A stretch of 64,000 bases of DNA from Companilactobacillus ginsenosidimutans (GCF_001050475.1 NZ_CP012034.1:62001-126000), one strand, 5' to 3'; counted from the first letter of the stretch, positions 8,513-18,443 are shown. The notes: generated from the letters alone by a model not told the origin. Translations and numbers: made by a program.

Positions 8513-9175
8513 TTGATTAAGAAATTTAAATTAGAAACCTTATTTTTTACCGGATTAATGTTAGTTAGTTTCATGGGATATTCAGTTAACGTATATGCTG
8601 ACACAAATGACGATAATAACGTCGAAAATACTGTAAGTATTTCAGATGCAATTAAGGGTAACCATTTAAACGCTAATAAGCACGAACTCAAATTAAACAA
8701 AAAGATTTCATTGCCAGGGGACAAGGAAGTAATTCCTGGAATTAAGGGTAGTGAAAAAGATAACGCTATGGAAGCACTCAAAAAGGCAGAACCAAAACCC
8801 GTAGCAGCACCAGTACAAGAAGTACAACCAGAACCAGTTGCTCAACCAGTTCAACAAGAACCAGTAGCAACACTACAAGTACAAGCAGCTGCACAACCAG
8901 CCACTCAAAACGTAGGAACATTCAAAGTAAGCTTTTACGATCCAGCATCATTAGGCTCAAGCATGGGATATGACGGAGTAGCCGCCAACCTCAGCGTCTT
9001 GCCTAGAGGAACACGTATTAAGATTACAACAGCTCAAGGTGAAGTTTGGTATAAGACAGTTAATGATACAGGTACATTTGCTTATTCAAACCCACAACAA
9101 ATTGATGTAGCGATGCCGAACAGCATGGTGCCTTCATACGGTATTACAAGCGCCACTGTGGAGATTATTGGCTAA
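8513..9175 (+). CDS. Secreted protein with signal peptide, Pro/Gln-rich linker and C-terminal 3D (RlpA-like) domain
   Basis: 220 residues from a TTG start, 5 bp after CGGAGGG. Residues 1-30 form a signal peptide with probable cleavage after VYA. Residues 95-140 are a low-complexity linker built from PVQ, PEPV and QPV units, as in wall-spanning proteins. The C-terminal domain (about 140-220) has VSFYDPASLG, TRIKITTAQG, VNDTGTF and IDVAMPNSM, the pattern of 3D-domain double-psi barrels related to lytic transglycosylases. A role in peptidoglycan remodelling is likely but unproven. The second half is rich in A-ending codons, part of the skew described in the findings. Confidence 0.8.
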   Translation: MIKKFKLETLFFTGLMLVSFMGYSVNVYADTNDDNNVENTVSISDAIKGNHLNANKHELKLNKKISLPGDKEVIPGIKGSEKDNAMEALKKAEPKPVAAPVQEVQPEPVAQPVQQEPVATLQVQAAAQPATQNVGTFKVSFYDPASLGSSMGYDGVAANLSVLPRGTRIKITTAQGEVWYKTVNDTGTFAYSNPQQIDVAMPNSMVPSYGITSATVEIIG

Positions 9176-9446
9176 AAAAGCAGGGAACTGACGGCGAGCT
9201 ACACAGAGAGTGGAAAAAGCCGGGAAAAGTTGAGCATAGCGAAGAGGAGCGATTGATGCGGTTTATGCATCCATCGATGCTCGAAGCTAAGCGGAGACTT
9301 TTGGCTTTCGGAACTCGTTTCGACTATAAAAATACATCGGTTAACAACCCAAGTCGGTAGCAGGTAAATTTCCCCGGAGCAAACAGCGGAGTGGAAATTA
9401 CCAACGTGAGCACTTGCCCTTAACCACCAAAAAAACAATCATAACC
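9176..9446. other. Structured, relatively GC-rich intergenic element (element 1)
   Basis: A stretch of about 245 bp (9176-9420) with richer GC than its surroundings and no credible ORF. A long branched stem starts with AAAGCC (9216-9221) pairing with GGCTTT (9303-9308). It continues as AAAAGT with ACTTTT and GCATAGC with GCTAAGC, plus an inner GATTGATGC/GCATCCATC hairpin. A second hairpin pairs GGTAAATTTCC (9363-9373) with GGAAATTACC (9393-9402). It resembles elements 2 and 3 in design but not in sequence. It may be a 3' untranslated RNA structure or a degenerate mobile palindrome. Confidence 0.5.
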
Positions 9447-9484
9447 AAAAAAGGAATCTAACCAAAAAGTTAGATTCCTTTTTT
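9447..9484. terminator. Intrinsic terminator, downstream of element 1
   Basis: A perfect 16-bp stem, AAAAAAGGAATCTAAC with GTTAGATTCCTTTTTT, and a CAAAAA loop. The A and T runs allow termination in both directions. Confidence 0.85.
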
Positions 9485-9537
9485 GCATCCAGATTTGTTG
9501 TAAAATAGAACCAACGAAAAAAAGGGAGCTCAAACAC

Positions 9538-10533
9538 ATGAAAACATTTGGAGTAACCGATTCAACCCTAAACAGCCTAGCAGAATTTGACGAAGGAATT
9601 CCAACACCACAACCACACGATATTTGCGTAGAAGTACAAGGAATTTCAATAAATCCGGTAGACATAGCGACAAGAAAAAATATCAAAGATGGACTGACAG
9701 GTCCCAAAATACTTGGCTACGATGGCTACGGAAAAGTAACCGAAGTAGGCTCAAAAGTAACAAAATTCAAAAAAGATGACATAGTATTTTATGCCGGAGA
9801 TTATACCAGAGACGGCAGTTATCAAGAATATGAACTAGTAGATGAGCGAATAGCAGCTATTGCTCCAAAGAAAACAGACATCGCACATAGCGTGGCAATG
9901 CCATTAGTAACACTAACTGCCAGTGAATTACTTTATGAGAAATTACAAATCCATCCAACACAAAATAATAGCAATAAAACTGTATTGATCATCAATGGTG
10001 CCGGTGGAGTGGGTTCAATAGCAATTCAGTTAGCTCATCAGGCGGGGCTAAAAGTAATTGCCACAGCTTCAACTGATGAAAAAGTTAACTGGGTTAAAAA
10101 TCTAGGCGCTGACTTTGTAGTTAATCATCACCAAGATTTAATTTCTCAAGTTCAAACACTTGGATTTGAAAATGTTGATTACATCATTGGACTGAGTGAC
10201 AATGATCCACACTGGTCAGAAATAGTCAGTTTAATTAAACCATTTGGAACATTTGCAACTATCACAAATCTAAATGAATCGAAAATTGGAGCCTTCAAAC
10301 AAAAATCAGCAGACTTCAAGTGGGAGTGGATGTTCACCAAAGCTTTCTACAAAATGGATGAAATGTCAGAACAAGGTGAATATCTCAAACGACTCGCAGA
10401 TGGATTAGATGACGGTACAATTACATCTACTACTACAAAAATTTTTCATGGATTGAACGTGGACAATATCAAACAGGCGACAGAATTGGTTGAAGCTGGA
10501 CACATGATGGGGAAGGCTGTTGTTCTAAAATAA
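9538..10533 (+). CDS. Zinc-type alcohol dehydrogenase / quinone oxidoreductase family protein (MDR)
   Basis: 331 residues, the usual length for this medium-chain reductase group. An N-terminal GroES-like domain (about 1-120, with GYDGYGKVTEVG) precedes a Rossmann domain with the nucleotide-binding INGAGGVGSIAIQLA (about residues 152-166). The C-terminal FKWEWMFTKAFY is typical of the lactobacillar 'zinc-binding alcohol dehydrogenase' subgroup, which is probably an NADPH-dependent enone or quinone reductase without zinc. GGGAGCTC precedes ATG 9538. Codons 2-81 are 79% A/C-ending by my count, unlike the rest of the gene. Confidence 0.85.
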   Translation: MKTFGVTDSTLNSLAEFDEGIPTPQPHDICVEVQGISINPVDIATRKNIKDGLTGPKILGYDGYGKVTEVGSKVTKFKKDDIVFYAGDYTRDGSYQEYELVDERIAAIAPKKTDIAHSVAMPLVTLTASELLYEKLQIHPTQNNSNKTVLIINGAGGVGSIAIQLAHQAGLKVIATASTDEKVNWVKNLGADFVVNHHQDLISQVQTLGFENVDYIIGLSDNDPHWSEIVSLIKPFGTFATITNLNESKIGAFKQKSADFKWEWMFTKAFYKMDEMSEQGEYLKRLADGLDDGTITSTTTKIFHGLNVDNIKQATELVEAGHMMGKAVVLK

Positions 10534-10540
10534 GCAACAA

Positions 10541-10568
10541 AAAAGTTCAAGACTAAGTCTTGAACTTC
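10541..10568. terminator. Bidirectional intrinsic terminator
   Basis: A near-perfect palindrome, AAGTTCAAGACT with GTCTTGAACTT, between two convergent genes, with an A run on the left. Confidence 0.85.
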
Positions 10569-11357
10569 CTAGATTAAATCGAAATGTTTTAGTCCGTTGA
10601 CGATTCCATTGTCAGTATTCGCTGTTGTTATGAATTCAGCTAGTTCTTTAACTTCGTCAATACCATTGCCCATAGCAATTGCGTGATCTGCAAATTTGAA
10701 CATTGGAACATCGTTTGCACCATCACCGAATACATAGACAGGCTTATCTTCCAAATCTAGACCAGCTAACATATGTTTGATACCATGCATTTTTGAAACG
10801 TCTTTTTTAACAACGTCAATTGAGTATTTACCAGTTTTGAAGAAATTCAAATCTGGGAAAAGTTTTTGATAGCGTTCTGGACCTTCATGAGAAACAACAA
10901 TAATCATTGGGATACTATTTTTCTTGTAAAAGTCTGGGTCAACCTCAGGTTGTTCAATATGAACCGATTTATAAAATTCAGTAACGATTGGTTCATACTT
11001 ATAAAGTTTGGTAACATCAGGAGTATGAATAGCAATTGTGTCGCCAAAGTTATTTGCGGCATCAATTACTGATTCAATAGTTTGATCATCGAGTTCACTT
11101 TCGTAAATAACTTGATTTTCTGATTTAATATAAGCACCATTTAAAGTAATATAAGAATCAATACCAGTAGGTCCTAGCACATGTTCAAGCTCGTTTGTTG
11201 CACGACCAGTACTGATTACTGGAAGATAGCCGTTATCGTGTAATTCATGAACGGCTTTTGCAACGGAATCGTCGATTTGCGATTGTGCATTCATTAATGT
11301 ACCGTCTAAGTCGAAAAACACGGTTCCTAAATAATTTTTTTGCAAAGGATTCACCAA
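10569..11357 (-). CDS. Cof-type HAD-IIB family phosphatase
   Basis: 262 residues. FFDLDGTLMNAQ near the N-terminus is HAD motif I with the nucleophilic Asp. ISTGRA is motif II. The K of the MHGIKHML region and FGDGANDVPMF are motifs III/IV. The family dephosphorylates sugar phosphates or cofactor phosphates, and the substrate is not deducible. The start is uncertain: TTG 11357, GTG 11354 and TTG 11345 are all in frame, and the last has the best spacing from the GGTTGGTG ribosome site. Confidence 0.88.
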   Translation of the reverse strand: MVNPLQKNYLGTVFFDLDGTLMNAQSQIDDSVAKAVHELHDNGYLPVISTGRATNELEHVLGPTGIDSYITLNGAYIKSENQVIYESELDDQTIESVIDAANNFGDTIAIHTPDVTKLYKYEPIVTEFYKSVHIEQPEVDPDFYKKNSIPMIIVVSHEGPERYQKLFPDLNFFKTGKYSIDVVKKDVSKMHGIKHMLAGLDLEDKPVYVFGDGANDVPMFKFADHAIAMGNGIDEVKELAEFITTANTDNGIVNGLKHFDLI

Positions 11358-11442
11358 CCTATTTAAAATTTGTCTTATTACATCTTAACAACTTTTACCA
11401 AAATGAGATAGGGTATTTCTGAAATGTGAATGGAGAGAGTAC

Positions 11443-12192
11443 ATGAAAATATTAATGATTGAAGATAATAAGTCTGTTTCCGAAATGATGAGTATGTTTT
11501 TCCAAAAAGAAAATTGGGATGCCACATTTGCTTATGATGGAAATGAAGCCGTCGATAAATTTAATGAATCACCTGATGAGTGGGATATGATTACCCTTGA
11601 TTTAAACTTGCCAGGCAAGGACGGAATGGAAGTCGCCAAAGAAATTAGAGCTGTTTCAAAAACCGTTCCAATAATCATGTTAACTGCCCGTGATAGCGAA
11701 AGTGATCAAGTTCTTGGACTCGAGTTTGGTGCCGATGACTATGTAACTAAGCCATTTAGTCCAATTACATTAATTGCTAGAATCAAAGCAATTCACCGTC
11801 GTAGCGAAAATATTGCTGAAGAAGCTTCAAAAAATGGTGTTTTTGCAGCTGAAAATGATGATGATACCAATGAGAAATTTGATATTGATACCGGATTTTT
11901 CCAACTTAATGCTGACACTCGTGAAGCTTATTTAGATGGAAATGAGATTCCAGATTTAACACCCAAGGAATTTGATTTGTTAAAAACACTAGCAAGTAAG
12001 CCTAAACGAGTATTCTCACGTGAGCAATTACTCGAACAAGTTTGGGACTACGATTATTTTGGTGAAGAAAGAACTGTTGATGCTCACATCAAAAAGCTTC
12101 GTCAAAAAATCGAAAAAGTTGGACCTCAAGTTATCGAAACTGTTTGGGGTGTCGGATACAAATTTGATGATACTGACGCAAAGGCCAAGTAA
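11443..12192 (+). CDS. OmpR-family response regulator
   Basis: 249 residues. The receiver domain (1-120) shows the acidic pair ED at the start, the phospho-acceptor Asp in TLDLNLPGKDG, and KPFSP. A longer acidic linker (about 125-155, with ENDDDTNEK) joins it to a winged-helix DNA-binding domain that ends in RTVDAHIKKLRQKIE and VWGVGYKF. GGAGAGAG precedes ATG 11443. The sensor kinase gene starts 2 bp after the stop, so the two form a two-component system. The stimulus is unknown. Confidence 0.93.
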   Translation: MKILMIEDNKSVSEMMSMFFQKENWDATFAYDGNEAVDKFNESPDEWDMITLDLNLPGKDGMEVAKEIRAVSKTVPIIMLTARDSESDQVLGLEFGADDYVTKPFSPITLIARIKAIHRRSENIAEEASKNGVFAAENDDDTNEKFDIDTGFFQLNADTREAYLDGNEIPDLTPKEFDLLKTLASKPKRVFSREQLLEQVWDYDYFGEERTVDAHIKKLRQKIEKVGPQVIETVWGVGYKFDDTDAKAK

Positions 12193-12194
12193 CA

Positions 12195-13676
12195 ATGAAA
12201 TTAATCTACCAAAACATGCTGAGTTTCTTAGTTGTTATTTTGACGACTTTAGGTATTATTTTGTACACCGTAACAAGTACGTCAACGACTTGGGAATATA
12301 ATCGTACATATCGAGATCTAGAAGGTTACGCTGGTAATCTTGAAAAAATTGCTTTGACTACCGATTCAAATGGTAAAATTCACAATATTACAGACGACAA
12401 TATCAACATGGTAGAACAAGTTTTGTCTGATCGTGATGTTCAATTTGCCATCTTCGACAGCTCAAATAATCAAGTTTATCCAACTATGCCAGGCCAAATC
12501 AAAACTCATTTGAAGGCAAAGTATTGGAATAAGCTTAAACAGGGTAAAACCGTCCGGAATATTCAACGCAATATTGGTGAAGACGGTAACCCTAATTTGA
12601 GTTCGAATAATAATGTTAATCACGTATATGTTTTAACTCCATGGTTCCATCAGGGTAAATTAGTTGCCGCTGTATGGGCAGGATCTGATGTCAGTCAATT
12701 GCAGACAAACATTGGTGAAATTAATAATCGACTTTATATAGCCTTATTAATTTCGCTTTTAGCAGCAATAATATTGAGTTTCCTATTGTCGAGATATCAA
12801 GTTAACCGAATAAATAGGCTACGTTCAGCGACAAGAAGAGTTGCTAACAATGACTTCTCAGTTCATATCGACAGCAAAAATCGGGATGAGCTGGATGACC
12901 TGGCAGAAGACTTCAATACCATGGTTAAGTCTCTAGAGGCTTCAGATACAGAAATTAAGCGTCAGGAACAACGTCGTAAAGAATTTATGGCCAATGCATC
13001 TCATGAGATGAGAACGCCTCTAACGACCATTAATGGACTATTAGAAGGGTTAGCATACGATGCAATTCCAGAAGAATCAAAAGGACAAAGCATCGAACTA
13101 ATGAGAAACGAAACCAATCGTTTAATCAGGTTAGTCAACGAGAACCTAGATTACGAAAAGATAAGGACCAATCAAATAACTTTAGCAAAACGAGTTTTCG
13201 ATGCAAATGCGCCACTAAGAGATATCGTTTCACAGCTCCAAAAGAAAGCTGAAGAATCCAATGACACCTTGAAATTGGAAACACCAGAAACGGAACTCAG
13301 TACCTTTGCGGATTATGATAGATTCACGCAAATAATGTTCAACATAATCCAAAACTCAATCCAATTTACAAATAATGGAGACATAGTCGTCAGAGGATAC
13401 AGAGACGAAGACAAACACGCCTCACTATTCAAAATCCAAGACACAGGAATCGGAATGTCAGACGACCAAGTCAAGAACATCTGGGACAGATACTACAAAG
13501 CCGACCCATCCAGAAAAAACCGCAAGTACGGAGAGTCAGGCCTAGGATTATCAATCGTCCACCAACTAGTAGAAAACCATGGAGGAGAAATCAAAGTGGG
13601 AAGTAAACTAGGAGTAGGAAGCACATTCATGGTTTACCTTTACGATGAAGGGTATGAAAAGAAGAACCAAAAATAA
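12195..13676 (+). CDS. HAMP-containing sensor histidine kinase
   Basis: 493 residues. Transmembrane helix 1 (about 4-27), an extracellular sensor of about 150 residues, transmembrane helix 2 (about 178-200), a HAMP domain, the phosphorylatable His in NASHEMRTPLTTING, and an ATPase domain with N box FNIIQNSIQF, IQDTGIGM and GLGLSIV. There is no good ribosome site of its own, so translation is probably coupled to the regulator gene. The last 100 codons before the final 15 (13332-13631) end in A or C in 87 cases, against 21 of the first 50. This abrupt change of codon use inside one gene is discussed in the findings. Confidence 0.93.
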   Translation: MKLIYQNMLSFLVVILTTLGIILYTVTSTSTTWEYNRTYRDLEGYAGNLEKIALTTDSNGKIHNITDDNINMVEQVLSDRDVQFAIFDSSNNQVYPTMPGQIKTHLKAKYWNKLKQGKTVRNIQRNIGEDGNPNLSSNNNVNHVYVLTPWFHQGKLVAAVWAGSDVSQLQTNIGEINNRLYIALLISLLAAIILSFLLSRYQVNRINRLRSATRRVANNDFSVHIDSKNRDELDDLAEDFNTMVKSLEASDTEIKRQEQRRKEFMANASHEMRTPLTTINGLLEGLAYDAIPEESKGQSIELMRNETNRLIRLVNENLDYEKIRTNQITLAKRVFDANAPLRDIVSQLQKKAEESNDTLKLETPETELSTFADYDRFTQIMFNIIQNSIQFTNNGDIVVRGYRDEDKHASLFKIQDTGIGMSDDQVKNIWDRYYKADPSRKNRKYGESGLGLSIVHQLVENHGGEIKVGSKLGVGSTFMVYLYDEGYEKKNQK

Positions 13677-13702
13677 AAACCACCTGAAAAGGTGGTTTTT
13701 TT
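13674..13702 (+). terminator. Intrinsic terminator of the two-component operon
   Basis: AAAAACCACC pairs with GGTGGTTTTT around TGAAAA, followed by T residues. It overlaps the stop codon. Confidence 0.88.
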
Positions 13703-13943
13703 GGTCTGGAAATCTATACACAACAGTTGATCTAAAAGAAATGATTTGGGTACTTTTGTATGCCAACACAAAAGTCTTCGATTAATCAAAAAAAGAACCC
13801 CATCAAAACGATAAGGTTCCAAGCAAATTTATTACGACGAGAAAAAATGTCACTTACCAATTACGAGAATAACTGATGTCCATGGCGTTCCAGCGTTGTA
13901 TGATTTGTCCCGGAGGACGGCAGTAAACCACAAACAAACAAAC
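13703..13943. other. Gene-free interval with small hairpins (element 4 candidate)
   Basis: About 240 bp with no credible ORF. Small hairpins are visible: ACTTTTGT with ACAAAAGT near 13750-13775, GAACC with GGTTC near 13795-13818, and GTCC with GGAC near 13908-13919. I found no long terminal inverted repeat, so the match to the other elements is weak. Both flanking genes end here (convergent), and both carry the A/C-rich plus strand. Confidence 0.35.
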
Positions 13944-16091
13944 CTACTTCGAGTTTGCTTTTACATAACCCCAACTATCAATTGAACTACGATCCCCTCC
14001 AAGTTCAGGAGCATCAGTCCGATAATAACTAGTAGTAGTTTGATTATCGTTCTTGGAGTAAATACTAGTAGATTTCAAACCAAGCTTATTACGAGTATTA
14101 ATCAATTGATTGATTTGATTTTGATAACTGTATTGCTTAGGATCGACCGGCATAAATCCGGTAGGAGTGTAAAATCTCAATAAGTTCTTATTATTAACTG
14201 TGTCTGAAATCTGCAGCTTTTGATTGACCGCATCTTGCCACTTATCAACTTTAGCTGAAAGTGCAGGATCAGTTGATAAATCTACCAGTTCGCCAGTTCG
14301 GTTGTTATAAACATCATGACCACCATTAGAGTTTTTCAAAACGGTGTAGTTTGGTGTAACAAAATTTTTGTTTCTAAAGGCAACAATTTGACTGTGGCTC
14401 TTTGAAAGCAAGTCAGTACCAACTTGAATGTATTGTTTAGTATTAATTCCAGCAAGGTGAAGGATAGTAGGGAGAACATCAATCTCACCACCATAAGTAT
14501 GGTTTACTCCACCTTTGAGTCCTTTCATATGAATCATAAAGGGAACTCGCTGAAGTTGAGAATTATTGAAGTTATTCCAATCATCAGCATTGTAGCCCAG
14601 TAATGGCGCTAAGTCGGGGTTTTGACTGTTGGACAAGCCGTAATGATCCCCATATAACACAATCATTGAATTGTCATACAGACCACTGTCTTTTAGATAT
14701 TGGAAAAATTCTTGCATTGAACTGTCTAAATAATGAGCTGTTTCAAAGTAGCCATTTACTACATTGTCATTTGTATCTGGCTTAGTGAATCCATCATTAC
14801 TCATATCTTCTTCAGGTAGTGAGAATGGGTAGTGGTTGGTAACAGTAATGAATTTTGCGTAAAACGGTTGTTGAAGTTGTTCCAAATATTTAGCACTTTC
14901 GGACAACATCAATTTATCTTTCATACCGTATTCCATGCTGGCATTATCAGTTTTTTGATTGAAATATGATTCATCGAAGAAATAATTATAGCCCATATTT
15001 TTATAGACATCATTTCTACTCCAAAAACTACCAATGTTTCCATGGAAAACAGCACTGGTGTAGCCATCCTTTTGACCGAGTATCGCTGGTGCAGCTTGGA
15101 AGGTGTTACTAGTTCCAAGGCTAGTGAAAAACGAGCCTTCAGGTAATCCATACAATCCGGATTCCAACATCGTTTCAGCATCACTAGTCTTACCTTGACC
15201 AACTTCGTGATAAAAATTATCATAGGACATCGTATTTTTATCGTTGTACAAGCTATTTAAGAATGGGGTAACTTCCTGACCATTTACCTTCATACCCATA
15301 AGGAACTGTTGAAAACTTTCCAGATGAATGATGATGATATTTTTTCCTTTAGCCTTGCCAAAGTAAGTTGGATCTGGGGATGCATAATGATCAGAAGTAT
15401 ATTGCAGAACATTGTCCATATCGGTTCCAACTGCTGTTGAACGAACTTGACTGTTTTGGGCGGTTTTGATGGAGTCATAACCAAGGTATGAATTAAAACC
15501 TAGATATTTAACGATGTAAGCACGATCAAAAGTTCTACCTAATAATTGAGGTCGATTACATTCAGCAAGCATTAAATTGAGTGAGAAGAACATTAGACCT
15601 AACATTGTCACCGCAAATGCGTTAAGTTTTCTGAATAATCGTTTATCAATCTTAATAAAATGTGTAATAAACAATATTGCAATAATAATGAAGTCTACCC
15701 AATAAATTATGTCGTGCGGACTAGCCATGTTGGCGGCACTCGCACCTAATCCCTTGGAAACTTTTCCGGCACCAGTGATCGTATTTACAGATAGGAAATC
15801 GGTGAATTGTCGGTAGTAAAGTATGTTCCCATACAGAAGGGCGGATTCTAGGAAATAAATCACTCCCATAACGATGTAAGAGGCTTTGGGACGGTAGATG
15901 TATAACGCTATTCCGAGTAATATAATAGATGTAGCGATGGGGTTGATGATTAAAATGATGTGTTGAATCACATCGGCAATTCCTAGTGAAAAATCAATGT
16001 AGTACGCGATAACAGACTTTATCCATAGGAAGAATATTAGTAAGGACATAAAGCCGAGGCGTGTGTTTAAAAACTTTTTGAGTTTATTCAT
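13944..16091 (-). CDS. ltaS: LTA synthase family protein (polyglycerolphosphate synthase / sulfatase fold)
   Basis: 715 residues. Five membrane helices fill about residues 15-185, followed by an extracellular sulfatase-type domain. HEVGQGKTSDAETMLESG contains the catalytic Thr expected in LtaS, and YGDHYGLS and HLAGIN are further family motifs. The enzyme transfers glycerol phosphate from phosphatidylglycerol to grow lipoteichoic acid outside the membrane. The C-terminal tail of about 100 residues is Asn/Ser/Thr-rich. The gene is alone on its strand. Paralogues with primase roles exist in the family, so LtaS itself is the likeliest but not the only reading. Confidence 0.88.
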   Translation of the reverse strand: MNKLKKFLNTRLGFMSLLIFFLWIKSVIAYYIDFSLGIADVIQHIILIINPIATSIILLGIALYIYRPKASYIVMGVIYFLESALLYGNILYYRQFTDFLSVNTITGAGKVSKGLGASAANMASPHDIIYWVDFIIIAILFITHFIKIDKRLFRKLNAFAVTMLGLMFFSLNLMLAECNRPQLLGRTFDRAYIVKYLGFNSYLGYDSIKTAQNSQVRSTAVGTDMDNVLQYTSDHYASPDPTYFGKAKGKNIIIIHLESFQQFLMGMKVNGQEVTPFLNSLYNDKNTMSYDNFYHEVGQGKTSDAETMLESGLYGLPEGSFFTSLGTSNTFQAAPAILGQKDGYTSAVFHGNIGSFWSRNDVYKNMGYNYFFDESYFNQKTDNASMEYGMKDKLMLSESAKYLEQLQQPFYAKFITVTNHYPFSLPEEDMSNDGFTKPDTNDNVVNGYFETAHYLDSSMQEFFQYLKDSGLYDNSMIVLYGDHYGLSNSQNPDLAPLLGYNADDWNNFNNSQLQRVPFMIHMKGLKGGVNHTYGGEIDVLPTILHLAGINTKQYIQVGTDLLSKSHSQIVAFRNKNFVTPNYTVLKNSNGGHDVYNNRTGELVDLSTDPALSAKVDKWQDAVNQKLQISDTVNNKNLLRFYTPTGFMPVDPKQYSYQNQINQLINTRNKLGLKSTSIYSKNDNQTTTSYYRTDAPELGGDRSSIDSWGYVKANSK

Positions 16092-16196
16092 TATTAATTC
16101 CTTTTAGTATTTAAAATTACTTTATATATTGAATTATTTCTCAGAAAAATGCTTAATGATAAGTATAATACGTTATGAAGAAAAAAATTTGAGAGA

Positions 16197-16835
16197 ATGA
16201 GAATTATGATATTTTTAGGACCGCTATACAACTATATATCAAATTTATATTCAGCAAGAATAAATCATTTTCCGTTGATTCGGCTATCTTTTTTTGGTGT
16301 GGATAAAGCCATATTATACACTTTAATCTTCATCTTCTTAAGGATACTTTGGGTAAAAATCCGAAGGAAGAAAATAAGTTGGAATCACGAATTCTGGTTA
16401 GCCGTATTTGCGTTTTATGTATTCCTATTATTCTTCTTAACTGTATTTCGAGACGGTTATTTCCTTTGGGACTTCAAATTCTTTTGGCACCGTCCACTGT
16501 CGGAGATTAATTTTGTTCCACTAGTAGAAACGTTTAAGTTGTTGAGAGGACAATCTAGGTTGGACTTCTTCTATAACTTATTTGGAAATATTGTTTGGTT
16601 TATCCCAATGGGAATATTTAAACCTTCTTTGGGTAAAAAAAATCGTGGATTTGGACGAGTAGTTTTAATAGGTGCTTTAGTATCAGTCTCTATTGAGGCT
16701 CTTCAGTTCGTTTTGAGTACCGGAGTAACGGATATTGATGATGTTATATCTAATACAATTGGTACTGCAATCGGTTTTCTGTTATATTTTATTTGTAATA
16801 TTGTGAAAAAACGTATAAAAGAATTGAAATTATGA
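16197..16835 (+). CDS. VanZ family membrane protein
   Basis: 212 residues with about four to five membrane helices. The C-terminal segment with SIEALQFVL and TDIDDVISNTIGTAIGFLL is the VanZ signature. The family name comes from a teicoplanin-resistance accessory protein, but most members are uncharacterised. ATG 16197 follows a weak GAGAG site, and ATG 16206 is an alternative. It lies between the divergent ltaS and the downstream pgi, 49 bp from pgi. Confidence 0.8.
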   Translation: MRIMIFLGPLYNYISNLYSARINHFPLIRLSFFGVDKAILYTLIFIFLRILWVKIRRKKISWNHEFWLAVFAFYVFLLFFLTVFRDGYFLWDFKFFWHRPLSEINFVPLVETFKLLRGQSRLDFFYNLFGNIVWFIPMGIFKPSLGKKNRGFGRVVLIGALVSVSIEALQFVLSTGVTDIDDVISNTIGTAIGFLLYFICNIVKKRIKELKL

Positions 16836-16884
16836 TGAAAAATGATTAATCTAGATTTTAGAGACTTGGAGGAGAAGAGAAGAA

Positions 16885-18225
16885 ATGACACATATTAAAT
16901 TTGATGATTCAAAATTAGGCAAGTTTGTCCATGACAATGAGCTTGACGAAATGCAAGCAATGGTTACTGCAGCTGACACAGAATTACGTAAAGGTACTGG
17001 TGCCGGTAACGACTTTCGTGGTTTTCTCGACTTACCTGTAGATTATGATAAAGATGAATTTGCACGTATTAAGAAAGCTGCTAAGAAGATTCAATCAAAC
17101 TCAGAAGTGTTTGTTGGAATTGGTATTGGTGGTTCATATCTTGGTGCACGTATGGCAATTGATTTCTTGAGTTCATCATTCTACAACGTTAAGAATAATC
17201 GTGATGTTCCAGAAGTTTATTTTGCAGGTAACTCAATCTCTCCAAACTATTTGTCAGACTTAATTGACGTTATTGGAGATCGTGATTTCAGTATTAACGT
17301 TATTTCAAAATCTGGTACAACTACAGAACCTTCAATTGCTTTCAGAATTTTGAAGGCTAAATTGGTTGAAAAGTATGGTAAAGAAGGAGCAAAAGAACGT
17401 ATTTTTGCTACAACAGACCGTGCTAAAGGTGCGTTGAAGAGTGAATCAGATGCAGAAGGTTACGAAGAGTTTGTCGTTCCTGATGACTTAGGTGGACGTT
17501 ACTCAGTTCTATCAGCTGTTGGATTATTGCCAATTGCAGTTGCTGGTATTGACATTGATAAGTTGATGGAAGGTGCAGCATCTGCACGTACTGATTACTC
17601 AGATTCAGATATTAAGAAAAATGAAGCATATAAATATGCAGCATTAAGAAATATTTTATACCGTAAGGGTTACACAACAGAATTACTTGAAAACTATGAA
17701 CCAAACCTACAATACTTAGGTGAATGGTGGAAGCAATTAATGGGTGAATCAGAAGGTAAAGACCAAAAAGGTATTTACCCTTCATCAGCAAACTTCTCAA
17801 CAGACCTTCACTCATTAGGTCAATATATTCAAGAAGGTCGTCGTAACTTGATGGAAACAGTTGTTATGATTGACAAGCCTAGACATGATCTTGAAATCCC
17901 TTCAGAAGAAAAAGACCTTGATGGTTTGAAGTATCTTGAAGGAAAGACAATGGACTTTGCTAACAAACGTGCTTACGAAGGTGTTGTCTTAGCACATACT
18001 GATGGTGGCGTTCCTGTTATGAGTGTTCACATTCCAGAACAAGATGCCTTCACATTAGGATACTTAATTTACTTCTTCGAAGCAGCTGTAGCAGTCTCAG
18101 GTTACTTGAATGGTATTAACCCATTCAACCAACCAGGTGTTGAAGCATATAAGAAGAACATGTTCGGATTGCTTGGTAAACCAGGATTTGAAGAACTTGG
18201 TAAAGAATTAAACAAGAGACTATAA
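16885..18225 (+). CDS. pgi: Glucose-6-phosphate isomerase
   Basis: 446 residues, typical of the short bacterial Pgi of Firmicutes. [15 protein letters not shown] and [16 protein letters not shown] (sugar-isomerase domain), [14 protein letters not shown], and the C-terminal QPGVEAYK are all diagnostic. It interconverts glucose-6-phosphate and fructose-6-phosphate in the cytoplasm. Codon use is strongly optimised (many NNT and GGT codons), as expected for a highly expressed glycolytic gene. GGAGGAGAAG precedes ATG 16885. Confidence 0.97.
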   Translation: MTHIKFDDSKLGKFVHDNELDEMQAMVTAADTELRKGTGAGNDFRGFLDLPVDYDKDEFARIKKAAKKIQSNSEVFVGIGIGGSYLGARMAIDFLSSSFYNVKNNRDVPEVYFAGNSISPNYLSDLIDVIGDRDFSINVISKSGTTTEPSIAFRILKAKLVEKYGKEGAKERIFATTDRAKGALKSESDAEGYEEFVVPDDLGGRYSVLSAVGLLPIAVAGIDIDKLMEGAASARTDYSDSDIKKNEAYKYAALRNILYRKGYTTELLENYEPNLQYLGEWWKQLMGESEGKDQKGIYPSSANFSTDLHSLGQYIQEGRRNLMETVVMIDKPRHDLEIPSEEKDLDGLKYLEGKTMDFANKRAYEGVVLAHTDGGVPVMSVHIPEQDAFTLGYLIYFFEAAVAVSGYLNGINPFNQPGVEAYKKNMFGLLGKPGFEELGKELNKRL

Positions 18226-18246
18226 TTTAAAGATTATTGTTATCGA

Positions 18247-18284
18247 AAAGGATGAAAGCCATTTGGCTCTCATCCTTTTTTTTA
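18247..18284 (+). terminator. Intrinsic terminator of pgi
   Basis: AAAAGGATGA-AGCC pairs with GGCT-TCATCCTTTT around ATTT, followed by eight or more T. Confidence 0.9.
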
Positions 18285-18443
18285 CCCAATTTGAATATTA
18301 ATATATTATTTAATTTTATTTCGATAACAATTAATACTTACAGAAAATTGACGAGAGGTTTTCACTGCGGTAGAGTATTAAACATGTAATATTCAAATAT
18401 GAATGCAGTTGAAGCTGTATTCTTTAATTCTGGGGGAGAATTA

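Noticed and set aside
9199..9707. Two minus-strand ORFs over element 1 and the start of the MDR gene
   Set aside because: No ribosome sites and low-complexity residues. The second is an antisense shadow of 9538-10533.
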